DNA of 43,282 bases from assembly GCF_015206815.1 (NCBI RefSeq), contig NZ_JADEXZ010000053.1, forward strand, positions 1 to 43,282. Direction: 5' to 3'. The stretch is from Fortiea sp. LEGE XX443 (GTDB lineage: Bacteria > Cyanobacteriota > Cyanobacteriia > Cyanobacteriales > Nostocaceae). The notes beneath the pieces were generated by a model that did not search any database, was not told where the DNA came from, and saw nothing but the letters and a program-made list of their open reading frames with translations. A program made the translations under genes and the position numbers. How positions within the stretch are numbered: position 1 is the first letter of the stretch; every line of letters begins with the position of its first letter. Shown here piece after piece: positions 1 to 9,181 of the stretch.

Positions 1-827
1 GGGCAGGGGGAAAGGTACAAACCTTGCCCCTTGTGGGCAAAAGCCCCCTTGCTCCTTTTCTCCCTTGGTTGAAGCCCCACCCCTTGTGGGTGGTTTTTCT
101 CCCCTGCTCCCTGCTCCCCTGCTTTTTTCACTGATCGCTGTGCCAAATTAATGTCATTGAGGGTGTAAAGCTTGCACTCTCCAGGCTTAATTTTTCATGT
201 ATATGGCATCACCTTCGCAAGCACACCTTCTATGTTTGTAATCATACAACAGTCATCAGCTAGGGCAAAAATTAGAAAATGAACACTCGATTCAACTGAG
301 TCCCAGCAGAATTAAAACCAAAAAGTATTGAAAGATAGAGAATTGGTGTAATTTTCCGTTAATTTTTGTAATTTTTATTCTACTTAGCTTTTCAGTAAAT
401 TGCTAATAAGGTATTTTTTGATCATCAAGCAGATATCTAGTTTTGCAGCGTATTATTGCTGTAACAGAATAGCTTGTTCAAGACAGAAAATCTCATGACA
501 TTCATTGCCTTGGTTTGTCACCATCGGAAAACTGTGAAGCTTTGCTTTCTAACAGTAACTAAAGTTTTCCCCACTCTGACAGAAGTATCTGAAAGAGAGC
601 GCATTCCTAATGGATGTAAAGAGACCATTCTGTTTTCTTAAAAGATAGATAAATTTATGTAAACTTCCTCTGCGATTGTGGCGATCGCGTGGGTTGCAAG
701 CATTGCATTGTGGATCAAAGCCTAGACACGGCTTTCCAAGAAATATCAAGAGGTGATTCGATGAACATTTCGTAATCTACACCTGTTCTACAACAATGTT
801 TCTTTATTTTTTACAGAGAATAAATCC
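1..827. other. Intergenic region with G/C-skewed low-complexity repeats
   Basis: No gene could be supported here. The first ~130 bases are alternating purine-rich and pyrimidine-rich tracts (variants of CCCCTTG, GCTCC and CCCTGCTCCC), the same kind of sequence as at the far right end of the window. The rest is AT-rich non-coding DNA. A 66-codon minus-strand frame at 549-749 has no recognisable motif or ribosome site and is treated as chance. The promoter of the oxidase gene at 828 must lie here, but I could not single out a convincing -10/-35 pair. Confidence 0.6.
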
Positions 828-2759
828 GTGAAGAAAAGACTAGCAATTCTAGTAGTTCTGCTGTGTTTGGTAGGATTACTCATCAATCCAGGGTTAGCCA
901 TAGCTCAAACAGATCCAAATTCAGCGAAAATAAGAGGTCAATGGGAAACAATTCCCTTCCGTATAAATGGGATACAAGCTGTTCATACAGCACTTTTGCC
1001 TAATGGCAAGGTACTAATTGTCAATGGCAGCAGTAATCGTAACACTTTAACTACAGATAACAAATTTGTCGATGGAGTCGACGGCAGAAATCCAAAAGTA
1101 ATCGATAATTCAGCCATCTTTAATCCTGAAGATGGTACATTTAAGCACATTTCTTCACCTCTATCTGTGCAAAATGGGCAAAGCAACGATCCTTTTTGTT
1201 CGGGACATATACATCTAGAAAATGGGAATATTCTCTTTATTAGTGGCTCTAATCGCTACTATCCAGGTGAATTATTTGAAGGCTCAAAACAGACCAACGT
1301 GTTCGACTGGACAAACGAAACTTGGTTACAAGTTACTCCTCAACTTAAAGAAGGACGTTGGTATCCTAGCCCTATAACTCTAGCTGATGGGAAAATTGTC
1401 ATTTTCTCAGGTCTAAAATATGGCAAACCTGGTCAGATTACGCCAACAATTGAAATCTACGACCCCGTAGATAACAAATTTCATTACCTTGATCTAACCT
1501 ATGTAAAAAACAGTCCTTTCAATACCAAGGTTTCCGTCGATACTTACGACACTATCGATGTTTATCCCCGTGTCTTTCCCACTATTGATGGCAAGTTATT
1601 AATAACAGGTGATGGTGCCGGTAAATTCCCTCTTGAAGTTCACAAGAGCATCAAGAGCTATTTGATGTCTGTGAACAAAGATAGTGCAGGAAAATTTACC
1701 GTTAGTTTTGAACCAGGCCCTGATAGAAAAGCGCTATCAAAGGTTTACGGAACTGGGCTATTAGATCCCAATAACGAAGGAGACGTTTTGCTCATCGGGG
1801 GTATATTAGGCACTAATGACATTAACGCTGGTAGACCTTATCTAGGGAAGACTAAAGAGGATCTAGAGAAAGAGGGAATCTCAATTGCTTCCAGCTTAGA
1901 ACGTTGGGTTGCTCCACAACATACTGATCAACCGAATGGTGAATGGAAAATTGTTGAGAACTTTCTTGATAAGCCTCGTGCAATGAATTTGGCCGTCATT
2001 CTGCCTACTAAAGAAATCTTGACCATTAATGGTGGTCAATTTGCAGAATACAACCCGGTCTATGAGCCATTACTGATGACTGCTAATATTATGTCTCCGG
2101 GTGGCTATAAAACCACTCCTATGAATCCTGCCAAGTTCCCCAGGTTGTATCATAATGGCGCTCTTTTGTTACCAGATGCTCGTGTTTTAAGCATTGGTGG
2201 TAATCCTAGTCGTGCCGCTAGATTAGAAGATGGAACAGTTCGTGTTGATGTGCTACCAGATCCCAAAGAGTATTACAAAATACCAACACTGAGAGACAAC
2301 GCAGGGAATGTTCAAGAATTCTCTGTAGAAGAGTATTACAAAGATCCTCAACATTACTTTGCAGAAGGTGACACATTACCCTTCGTCCCTGCTGAAATTT
2401 GGCAAGCAGAAATATTTAGTCCACCTTATTTGTTCAAGGATGGCCCTCGTCCAGTAATCACAACAACAGAACCCCTAACACTCAAATACGATACATCCAG
2501 CACAATTTCCGTCAAGGATGGTACTGCTGGCGGGTCTGTGGTTCTAATCAAGTTAGGTACTGTGACTCATGCTTTTGATTATGGGCAAAGACTGGCAGAT
2601 TTAGAGATTACACAAGACCTCTCTGGCACTAACTCTTCGATCAGCTTTAAAGCACCGAAAAACGCCAACCTCTACCCACCTGGGTACTACATGCTGTTTT
2701 ATGTCAATAACGATGGCTTTCCTTCCAAGGCCAAAATAGTGAACCTAAAACAAGCGTAA
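828..2759 (+). CDS. Secreted galactose oxidase/glyoxal oxidase-like copper-radical oxidase
   Basis: Predicted to oxidise an alcohol or aldehyde with O2 and release H2O2 outside the cytoplasm. The 643-residue product starts at a GTG. It has a signal peptide (KKR, then a hydrophobic run, probable cut after residue 26 in GLAIA/QTD), a Kelch-type propeller (about 45-460) and a C-terminal DUF1929 E-set domain (about 525-641, starting at EIFSPPYLF). All the copper-site positions known from galactose oxidase have plausible counterparts: Cys124 (DPFCSGH) and Tyr179 (GRWYPSP) for the Cys-Tyr cofactor, the Tyr441-His442 pair (FPRLYHNGALLLPD) and His581 (GTVTHAFDYGQR). Ligand assignment is by motif recognition, not alignment. 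It is followed 82 bp downstream by a DyP peroxidase on the same strand. The substrate is unknown; glyoxal-oxidase-like is as likely as galactose-oxidase-like. Confidence 0.88.
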   Translation: MKKRLAILVVLLCLVGLLINPGLAIAQTDPNSAKIRGQWETIPFRINGIQAVHTALLPNGKVLIVNGSSNRNTLTTDNKFVDGVDGRNPKVIDNSAIFNPEDGTFKHISSPLSVQNGQSNDPFCSGHIHLENGNILFISGSNRYYPGELFEGSKQTNVFDWTNETWLQVTPQLKEGRWYPSPITLADGKIVIFSGLKYGKPGQITPTIEIYDPVDNKFHYLDLTYVKNSPFNTKVSVDTYDTIDVYPRVFPTIDGKLLITGDGAGKFPLEVHKSIKSYLMSVNKDSAGKFTVSFEPGPDRKALSKVYGTGLLDPNNEGDVLLIGGILGTNDINAGRPYLGKTKEDLEKEGISIASSLERWVAPQHTDQPNGEWKIVENFLDKPRAMNLAVILPTKEILTINGGQFAEYNPVYEPLLMTANIMSPGGYKTTPMNPAKFPRLYHNGALLLPDARVLSIGGNPSRAARLEDGTVRVDVLPDPKEYYKIPTLRDNAGNVQEFSVEEYYKDPQHYFAEGDTLPFVPAEIWQAEIFSPPYLFKDGPRPVITTTEPLTLKYDTSSTISVKDGTAGGSVVLIKLGTVTHAFDYGQRLADLEITQDLSGTNSSISFKAPKNANLYPPGYYMLFYVNNDGFPSKAKIVNLKQA

Positions 2760-2777
2760 GCGATCGCTTTTCATCTC

Positions 2778-2809
2778 TACTGTTGCTGTTATTTCATACG
2801 GCAACAGTA
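2778..2809 (+). other. 9-bp inverted repeat between oxidase and peroxidase genes
   Basis: TACTGTTGC (2778-2786) and GCAACAGTA (2801-2809) are perfectly complementary with a 14-base loop. No T-run follows, so it is a weak terminator at best. It could equally be an mRNA-processing hairpin or an operator for the peroxidase gene that starts 32 bp downstream. A HIP1 site overlaps the upstream stop codon at 2760-2767. Confidence 0.45.
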
Positions 2810-2841
2810 CTATCCAAACCTAAAAAAAGAAGCTCAATATA

Positions 2842-4281
2842 ATGGCACCACTTACAGAAGAAGAATTGCAAGAAATCCCAGCAGAAGGAATTGACCCTAC
2901 AAATCCTGGTAAATATGCGACTCTACTGAGCGATTTACAGGGTAATATCCTTAAAGGGCATGGACGAGATCATGCTGTGCATCTATTTTTGCAATTTAAA
3001 CCCGATCAAACTGATGCACTCAAGCAATGGATTAAAAATTTTGCTCATCATGTGACATCTGCTCAAAAGCAGTCAAACGAGGCTCAACTTTACAGAACAA
3101 ACAAACTAAAAGGCATTACTACAGAAAGCGATCCATTTGTCAATTTCTTGTTAACGTGTAGAGGTTATGAAGCTTTAGGATTTGAACCATATCAAATACC
3201 TGGCAATGAACCTTTTCGCTTTGGCATGAAAAATAATAGTGTCAAAAATTTGTTACGCGATCCCGCCATTGAAGAGTGGGAGCCTGGGTTCCAACACGAA
3301 ATTCATGCCTTATTACTAATAGCCAATGATAGTTTGGTGGACTTACTACAAACAGTTAACCAAATTACGCGAGAACTTTATCTGTTAGCACAAGTTGTTC
3401 ATCGAGAAGATGGTTTTGTCCTGAGAAATGAATCCCAAGAAGCTATTGAACACTTTGGCTTTGTTGATGGGGTCAGCCAACCATTGTTTTTGAAGCAAGA
3501 TGTGAGAAAAGCCGACCTGCGTGATAGCTTTATAAATTGGGATCCGCGAGCGCCTCTGAGTCTCATTTTAGCTCAAGATCCCAACGGTAAATTAGAGGAT
3601 AGCTACGGCAGTTATTTAGTTTATCGCAAACTCGAACAAGATGTTCCAGCCTTTCTGGGTGCTGAGAAATTTCTGGCAGAAAAGCTAAATATAGATAGGG
3701 AATTAGCTGGTGCTTTGATTATGGGTCGCTTTCGGGATGGCACACCAGTGACACTCTCGGATATACCTGCAACAATCACCAATGACTTTAATTATGACTT
3801 AGATCAGACGGCAACCAAGTGTCCGTTCCACGCTCACATCCGTAAATCTAACCCTAGAGGAGATACAGGACATGTGCTATCTTCTGGTGTGACTGAAGAA
3901 CAGGCTCTAGAGACAGAAAGAAATCATCGTATTGCTCGGCGTGGCATCAATTTTGGAGCTTGCGACCATACTAAAGCCGAAAGCACAGGTTCGGGTTTGT
4001 TGTTCTTATGTTTTCAAGCTGATATTACCAATCAGTTCAATTTTATACAAGCATCTTGGTCTAATATCAATAACTTTGTTCAGGTCAATGTCGGCCCCGA
4101 TCCGCTGATTGGTCAAACTGTAGCAGGTGCGGAAAGAAAGCAAAAATGGCCGCTACAATGGGGGGAACCAGAAACAACCGATCAATTTAACTTTCAACTT
4201 TGGGTACACCTGAAGGGTGGTGAATACTTCTTTGCTCCTAGCATTAGTTTTCTTAGGGAAATGAGTCCAAATCAAGAGTAA
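2842..4281 (+). CDS. DyP-type haem peroxidase
   Basis: Dye-decolourising peroxidase of 479 residues, expected to bind haem b and reduce H2O2 while oxidising aromatic or dye-like substrates. The family's GxxDG motif is seen as GFVDG at 206-210 with catalytic Asp209. The proximal haem ligand is likely His332 in CPFHAHIRKSNPR (327-339), and the distal-side Arg lies in ARRGINFG (365-372). The long N-terminal part (LLSDLQGNILKGHGRDHA, 28-45) is typical of the larger DyP classes. No signal peptide or Tat motif is visible, so the product should be cytoplasmic or exported by another route. ATG start, preceded by a purine-rich AAAAAAAGAAG stretch. Same strand and 82 bp behind a predicted H2O2-producing oxidase, which suggests paired use. 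Confidence 0.93.
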   Translation: MAPLTEEELQEIPAEGIDPTNPGKYATLLSDLQGNILKGHGRDHAVHLFLQFKPDQTDALKQWIKNFAHHVTSAQKQSNEAQLYRTNKLKGITTESDPFVNFLLTCRGYEALGFEPYQIPGNEPFRFGMKNNSVKNLLRDPAIEEWEPGFQHEIHALLLIANDSLVDLLQTVNQITRELYLLAQVVHREDGFVLRNESQEAIEHFGFVDGVSQPLFLKQDVRKADLRDSFINWDPRAPLSLILAQDPNGKLEDSYGSYLVYRKLEQDVPAFLGAEKFLAEKLNIDRELAGALIMGRFRDGTPVTLSDIPATITNDFNYDLDQTATKCPFHAHIRKSNPRGDTGHVLSSGVTEEQALETERNHRIARRGINFGACDHTKAESTGSGLLFLCFQADITNQFNFIQASWSNINNFVQVNVGPDPLIGQTVAGAERKQKWPLQWGEPETTDQFNFQLWVHLKGGEYFFAPSISFLREMSPNQE

Positions 4282-4382
4282 TACCATTCAGGATTGGGGA
4301 ATTTGAATTGTTAAAAAGTTGTTGATCAACACCTTTAGCGCCCCATATCCCGTAATCACGAGTCAAAACCCTTATTTTTACC

Positions 4383-4408
4383 TAGCGGCAATTTATGAAT
4401 TGCCGCTA
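4383..4408. terminator. 11-bp perfect hairpin between convergent genes
   Basis: TAGCGGCAATT (4383-4393) and AATTGCCGCTA (4398-4408) enclose the loop TATG. It sits between the convergent peroxidase (+) and dehydrogenase (-) genes and can serve both as a terminator. There is only a weak T-run on either side. The sequence resembles a family of interspersed palindromes common in Nostoc-type genomes, so it may have been inserted as a mobile palindrome and then used as a terminator. Confidence 0.6.
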
Positions 4409-4447
4409 CAAGTTAGCGATCACTTCATAGTAGTATTGTGATTGGAG

Positions 4448-5335
4448 TTATGATTTAACAATCGCTCCCGCTTCTAACTCTAAAGCTTTGATAAATGCAG
4501 TGGCATTTTCTTCACCCCATCCTTGATTCACTGCCGTCTTAATTGTTTCTCGCACCATTGCAGCCGCAGGCATTGGTGAGTTCAAATCTTGGGCTAATCG
4601 AGCAATCAAATTTACATCTTTGAGCAGATGTTTTAACGCAAAACTCGTTGTGAAGTCTCTATTTACCAATGTTTGTCCTACACCATCAAAAACGGGAGAG
4701 CGAAAATCTACCACATGCAGCACATCAAGAACATCTTTCGGATTGAGTCCGGCTTTAGTTGCCAAAACCATCGCTTCTCCTAAAGCTTCAATCTGCGTTG
4801 CAACTATAGAGTTGCCAATGAGTTTCATACAAGCTCCTTTACCAGTGTCACCCAAGTAATGTGCTGTGGCGGTGAATGTCTGCAAAATGGGTTTAACTCG
4901 CTCAAATACATCTTGCTTGCCACCTACAACAATCCACAATCCTCCACATATCGCTTCATTTTTACTACCAAATACAGGAGCATCGAGAAATTCAACATTT
5001 TTTTGGGCATAAGCTGCGGCTTCTTGATGGGATGTGTCAGGATGAACCGTACTAGTATTAATCGCAATTTTCCCTGATTGTACGTTGGATAAAATGCCAT
5101 CTTGACCAAAGACAACATCTTCAACCGCCTGTTCATTCGATAGGCAGTAAATAATCACATCAGCACTTTGAACAGCTTGTGCTGGCGTTTGTGCTTGTGT
5201 TGCACCTTGTTCAACTAAAGGCTTACAGGATTCAGGGCTGCGATTCCAAACCGTGACAGGATAGCCTGCTTTAAGCAAGTTGCTTGCCATGCCACTACCC
5301 ATGATACCAAGTCCTAAATACGCAATGCGTTCCAT
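4448..5335 (-). CDS. NAD(P)-dependent beta-hydroxyacid dehydrogenase (3-hydroxyisobutyrate dehydrogenase/glyoxylate reductase family)
   Basis: Oxidoreductase of the 3-hydroxyisobutyrate/6-phosphogluconate dehydrogenase superfamily, 295 residues, the normal length. An N-terminal Rossmann fold has the dinucleotide motif [10 protein letters not shown] (8-17), and NRS (31-33) after the second strand favours NADP. The substrate-binding DAPVFGS (118-124) and the catalytic Lys171 in [12 protein letters not shown] are present. The C-terminal all-helical domain follows. Family members act as glyoxylate/succinic-semialdehyde reductases or on small 3-hydroxyacids; the exact substrate cannot be read from sequence. 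ATG start with CAGGA about 10 bases upstream. It begins 30 bp after a glycosyltransferase remnant and is probably the last gene of the polysaccharide-export run, though its job there is unclear. Confidence 0.9.
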   Translation of the reverse strand: MERIAYLGLGIMGSGMASNLLKAGYPVTVWNRSPESCKPLVEQGATQAQTPAQAVQSADVIIYCLSNEQAVEDVVFGQDGILSNVQSGKIAINTSTVHPDTSHQEAAAYAQKNVEFLDAPVFGSKNEAICGGLWIVVGGKQDVFERVKPILQTFTATAHYLGDTGKGACMKLIGNSIVATQIEALGEAMVLATKAGLNPKDVLDVLHVVDFRSPVFDGVGQTLVNRDFTTSFALKHLLKDVNLIARLAQDLNSPMPAAAMVRETIKTAVNQGWGEENATAFIKALELEAGAIVKS

Positions 5336-5365
5336 GATTTTTTCCTGGATGTTTGTAATTATTTT

Positions 5366-5749
5366 TTATGGTTGTGCGATCGCTTTAGTAGCATATTTCA
5401 GCAATTTGTTTTTGTAATGTCTCATAACATGCCTCAATATTTCTCTCGGAGCTAGTTGCATCGCCCACAACAATGTAGATAAGGCGGCGCTCTTTTGACC
5501 TAGTTCAGATGATCTGACAGCATGTTCATACAAGAATTGAGCAAAAGTTTGTGGATGTTGGAGAAGAAGTGATTTATGCTTCTGAATGAGGCGGTCAAAA
5601 TTCACCTGACGCAGCAAGGTATCTCTTGAAATTCTTGGCTTATGAAACAAGCGTTTCACGATGGTAAAGAAAGATGTGGGTAACGCATAGGGTAATAAAT
5701 GAGGGCGGTTATAAGTAGGAATAATGATACTGAGTAAAGGGTTGCTCAT
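5366..5749 (-). pseudogene. GT2 glycosyltransferase remnant with in-frame internal deletion
   Basis: The 127-residue frame opens with the canonical start of a family 2 glycosyltransferase (PLLSIIIPTYNRPHLLPYAL) and then jumps, near residues 20-30, to what looks like the C-terminal tail of such an enzyme (NFDRLIQKHKSLLLQHPQ, then LYEHAVRSSELGQKSAALST, helical, arginine-rich). The nucleotide-sugar site with its DDGS and DxD motifs and the acceptor region are missing; intact relatives are roughly 300 residues or more. The frame stays open across the junction, so the deletion was in frame. An upstream TTG would add two residues, but the ATG at 5749 is the better start; no clear ribosome site is seen. 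Spacing is 25 bp to the exporter ATPase and 30 bp to the dehydrogenase. It is most likely a non-functional relic. Confidence 0.75.
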
Positions 5750-5774
5750 CTTCAAACGAAAGCAAAATCGAGTT

Positions 5775-7055
5775 TTAGTTATTGATGACCTTCCAACTTC
5801 GGGGTTGATAAAATAAACACCGACTTGTATTTCTGCTTGATCTCACAGTAAATCGAAAAGATTCGATTTTATCAAAAGAGCGCACACCTTGTTTCAGGTA
5901 TATATTGGCGCTATAAACCCCAGGAACTAAGCCACAATTGGGCATCTGCATTTGAATTTCTACTTTTCCGGGAAAAACTTCCAAGAATTCATTGTCACTG
6001 GCTGATGTGATAGTCAACATCCGAGATTCACCTTCGCTCAAGGTTGAAAGTAAAAATCCCAAATTAACATTTTCAATGTGTTTATGAGCTTTGCATTCAA
6101 CAGCTAAATAAGCAGGTTCACCAGTGGTCAAATTTGGCAGTAAATTTCCTTGTGCATCTTTAAAACATATAGAAAGAATATCTAAACCTAAACTTTCACT
6201 TTCTGGTTTTTCTGGTAAGGTCATTAAACCTTCAGCTTTTGCCGTTCCACTCAAGCAAAGGTCTTCTTCATATTTACGGATTACTGTTTCAGTTTCTCCA
6301 GCTAAAATCAATTTACCTTTTGATAAATAAAGAGAAGATTCACAGACATTTAATATATTATATTGATTATGAGAAACCAGCACAAACGCTGTACCTTTTT
6401 CTCGCAGAGATGCTAGGCGATTGTGGCACTTCATTTTAAATTTGATATCTCCAACAGCCAACACTTCATCAATCAACAAAATATCTGGTTCTATATGTAC
6501 TGCACAAGCAAATCCCAGTCTAGCGGCCATACCAGAACTATAAGTTTGTACAGGTGAATCAATAGCATCTCCAATTCCTGCAAAATCTATGACATCGGCA
6601 AATTTTTCCTCTATTTCTTGAGTTGATAAACCCAAAATTGACATATTGGCGTAGATGTTTTCTCGCCCTGTTAAGATCGGATTAAAACCTGCTCCCAATG
6701 CAATTAATGGAGCAAGTCTACCCTTTACTTTTACACTGCCAGTATCAGGTTTAATCAATCCACTAATAATTCGTAGTAGCGTACTTTTTCCTGCACCATT
6801 TGAACCTACTAAACCTAACGCTTCTCCTCGCCGCAATTGAAAGTTGACATCTTGCAATGCCCAAAATTCTTTGGAACGCAGAGTATCACTTCTTCTATTT
6901 CCGCCTACTAATTCTGTGGCGATATCCTGAACACCATATAATAAAGACTTCTTTAAGTCTCTACAGAATTTTTTAGAAACGTTGTTTACTGAAATAACGA
7001 CTTCAGTATCTTCAGCGTGAACAGCAATTTTTTGATCTATTAAATTAGTCATCAT
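5775..7055 (-). CDS. ABC transporter ATPase for polysaccharide export (Wzt/TagH-like)
   Basis: Nucleotide-binding subunit of a carbohydrate exporter, 426 residues. Walker A is GSNGAGKS (84-91), the signature region is YSSGMAARLGFA (172-183), Walker B is ILLIDE (192-197) and the H-loop histidine is His229 (LVSHN). GAGFNPILTGRENIYAN (121-137) is typical of the O-antigen and teichoic-acid branch. An extra domain at about 280-426 matches the Wzt C-terminal beta-sandwich, which in known transporters binds the end of the finished glycan and gives export specificity. Its ATG overlaps the stop codon of the permease gene by one base (TAATG), which predicts translational coupling and a permease-ATPase complex in the inner membrane. 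The glycan exported is unknown. Confidence 0.93.
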   Translation of the reverse strand: MMTNLIDQKIAVHAEDTEVVISVNNVSKKFCRDLKKSLLYGVQDIATELVGGNRRSDTLRSKEFWALQDVNFQLRRGEALGLVGSNGAGKSTLLRIISGLIKPDTGSVKVKGRLAPLIALGAGFNPILTGRENIYANMSILGLSTQEIEEKFADVIDFAGIGDAIDSPVQTYSSGMAARLGFACAVHIEPDILLIDEVLAVGDIKFKMKCHNRLASLREKGTAFVLVSHNQYNILNVCESSLYLSKGKLILAGETETVIRKYEEDLCLSGTAKAEGLMTLPEKPESESLGLDILSICFKDAQGNLLPNLTTGEPAYLAVECKAHKHIENVNLGFLLSTLSEGESRMLTITSASDNEFLEVFPGKVEIQMQMPNCGLVPGVYSANIYLKQGVRSFDKIESFRFTVRSSRNTSRCLFYQPRSWKVINN

Positions 7056-7963
7056 TAAGAACTGACTCTCTCAACCACAAAAGGCATAGCAAGGCGGAAT
7101 ACAACCCAGGTTAATACTAATCCTACTAAAGTAATTGTACTAACTACCCAAAAACCGTAAGGTTCTGATACTACTCCTGTTGTAGCTAACTCTCGTGTTG
7201 TTACTAATAAAGGAGTGACAGGATTCATCTGGACTAAAAAACCAAAAGCTCCAACTTTGGGAACTGGAAAAACTACGGGAGTTAGAAATAACCAAAACCC
7301 TGTAATGAGAGTTAATCCTTTAGATACATCTTGATACAGTACTCCTAAAGGAGCTAATAAAACACCGATGAATGTTCCGAGCAAAACTAAATGAATTAAT
7401 GGCACTGGAGTTAAGATTACTGTCCAACCTACAGGAATGCGAAACCAAATAAATAATGCCACTATTAAAATTAGTTTAACGGCAAAATTAAAAAATACTT
7501 CGCCCATTTTGGCTAAAATAAGTGCCTCTCGTGGAAAATTCACTTTAGCCAACATTGGTTTTGCCGTTGTCACTGCTTGCACTGGAGCGTTTAAAGCTTC
7601 GACAAATGTTTGCCACAATGCGGTGCTAAACATGACATAGGCGGGATAGGGTATATCTGTAACACCAACATTAATGACTTTAGCGTTACTCGCAAGGGTA
7701 AAACTAGTAGCCATGATGATTGGCGGTAAAAAAGCCCAAGCTATTCCTAAAAATGATTGTCTATATTGAGCGCTAATATCCCTTACCATCAGTCGCCAAG
7801 CAAGTTCGCGAGAGGCTAGTAAGTCTCGCCACATTTGCTTGAACAAATCTACCGGATGCCTGAGCATACTTTCAGGTGTGTAAATTTTAACCTCAGACGA
7901 CTGAGATTTTAAACTTTTATTTCGTTTCAAAAATTTCCCACCCTTTGCAGCAAAATTTATCAA
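7055..7963 (-). CDS. ABC-2 type polysaccharide export permease (Wzm/TagG-like)
   Basis: Membrane subunit paired with the downstream ATPase. A cytoplasmic N-terminus ends in RDISAQYRQSFLGIAWAFLP, the conserved ABC-2 exporter entry sequence (about residues 82-101), and is followed by about six hydrophobic segments (for example LILIVALFIWF and LVLLGTFIGVLLAPLGVLY). The stop codon overlaps the ATPase start by one base. The start is uncertain: the longest frame begins at a TTG (7963) without a clear ribosome site, while another TTG at 7930 has a purine-rich AAGGGTGGGA upstream. The true protein may be about 290 residues. The gene sits 57 bp behind a GT2 gene in the same transcription direction. 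Confidence 0.9.
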   Translation of the reverse strand: MINFAAKGGKFLKRNKSLKSQSSEVKIYTPESMLRHPVDLFKQMWRDLLASRELAWRLMVRDISAQYRQSFLGIAWAFLPPIIMATSFTLASNAKVINVGVTDIPYPAYVMFSTALWQTFVEALNAPVQAVTTAKPMLAKVNFPREALILAKMGEVFFNFAVKLILIVALFIWFRIPVGWTVILTPVPLIHLVLLGTFIGVLLAPLGVLYQDVSKGLTLITGFWLFLTPVVFPVPKVGAFGFLVQMNPVTPLLVTTRELATTGVVSEPYGFWVVSTITLVGLVLTWVVFRLAMPFVVERVSS

Positions 7964-8020
7964 TATAAATTTAGGTAGGATTTAGATTTCTCAGCCTACC
8001 CTGATGAACTCAAAATTGAC

Positions 8021-9085
8021 TCAACTTTGAGATGATGTCGTTAGTACAGGTTTTACAGGCTGTGCCTGGGCCGGATTTTGTTTACCTTGTAGATGTTTAC
8101 GGGCATAGGAATTAGTTAGGTAATTGTTCAGCACATGATCTAACTTCATTACGAAGTTCTCTAGGCGGTGAATTCTTCTTCCAAAAATACTTTTAATTAA
8201 AGGTGAGATGATTGTGTAGTGCCGTCTTCTTCCTAAACTGTTGTATTTCTTTTGAAAGTACTCGTCTTCAGTCAAGTTCCACTTTTCACTTAAACGTCTG
8301 AGGCTCGCCATCTCCCATCCATTGCTCCAACGCAGCATATAAAAATGTAGGTCTGACCATTCAACAGGTGGGCCTGGTACATAAGTTACGATAGATTCTG
8401 GTTCGATGTAGATGGAACCTCCAGCCTCGCTAACAAGCATACACAAATCAACGTGTTCTTTTGTGTTGAGTAGTGCTTCATCCAACAGACCTAATTGCTC
8501 AAATATATCTGTGCGGACAATCATACAGTGGAACTCTGCAAGTCCGGTTTTTTGTCTTTGGAGTTGGGGACGGATATCAGCTAGCTGCCGTCCTTGCTGA
8601 TAAATTTTTTCTATGATGCGGCGTTTGGTAGTTTCGCCTTTAGTTTCGACTTTTACCCCAGATTCGCCACCTGCACAATGTATTTCTGTGTGCAGTGGCT
8701 GGTGCTGACAAATTAAGGGACTAACTATGGTAGCGCCTGTTTGTTCAGCACAATCAACTAAAGCTCTTAGCCAACCAGGAGTGACTTCTACATCGTTATC
8801 AATAAAGACAACATATTTAGTATTGACTTGACGCAATCCCAAATTTCTGGCGTGGTTTGGGCAGAGGTAGTGATTTGTACGAATTAGTTCAAATCCTTTT
8901 TCCTGTGCTTGCTCTTGTAGGTAGCGCTGGATGTGAGATGGCGAATTACCATCTACATAAATTAGCTGAAAAGGATATTCTGTATACTGGTAAATGCTTT
9001 CTAGGGAGTTACGAGTATGGCTAAATCGCTCTCTAGGAGCAACAATAATTGTTACTCGTGGTTCTACGGTTACTGGCGAATTCAT
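8021..9085 (-). CDS. Family 2 glycosyltransferase
   Basis: Inverting, GT-A fold sugar transferase of 354 residues, presumably building the glycan exported by the neighbouring ABC transporter. The N-terminal nucleotide-sugar domain is visible as RVTIIVAPRERF (10-21), then QLIYVDGNSPS (40-50) where most relatives have DDGS. The metal-binding DxD is FIDNDVEVTPGW (94-105). About residues 190-260 form the acceptor-side region (AEFHCMIVRTDIFEQLGLLDE). No membrane segment is seen, so it probably works at the cytoplasmic face. The ATG is preceded by AGAGGA at a good distance. It lies 96 bp after the GT4 gene and 57 bp before the permease. Donor and acceptor cannot be inferred. Confidence 0.88.
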   Translation of the reverse strand: MNSPVTVEPRVTIIVAPRERFSHTRNSLESIYQYTEYPFQLIYVDGNSPSHIQRYLQEQAQEKGFELIRTNHYLCPNHARNLGLRQVNTKYVVFIDNDVEVTPGWLRALVDCAEQTGATIVSPLICQHQPLHTEIHCAGGESGVKVETKGETTKRRIIEKIYQQGRQLADIRPQLQRQKTGLAEFHCMIVRTDIFEQLGLLDEALLNTKEHVDLCMLVSEAGGSIYIEPESIVTYVPGPPVEWSDLHFYMLRWSNGWEMASLRRLSEKWNLTEDEYFQKKYNSLGRRRHYTIISPLIKSIFGRRIHRLENFVMKLDHVLNNYLTNSYARKHLQGKQNPAQAQPVKPVLTTSSQS

Positions 9086-9181
9086 GATCTAAATCCTCTG
9101 CTAATATCAAACAATTTTAAGTAGTTGCCAAGAATATTTATTGAAGTAACGATTTCGGATGTGTTAGCACTTTACACTTTG

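Noticed and set aside
1-130. Possible CRISPR or tandem array in the G/C-rich start
   Set aside because: The repeats are imperfect, of varying spacing and without unique spacers; low-complexity DNA fits better.
5366-5749. Intact small glycosyltransferase
   Set aside because: The whole donor-binding and catalytic centre is missing between the N-terminal and C-terminal segments.
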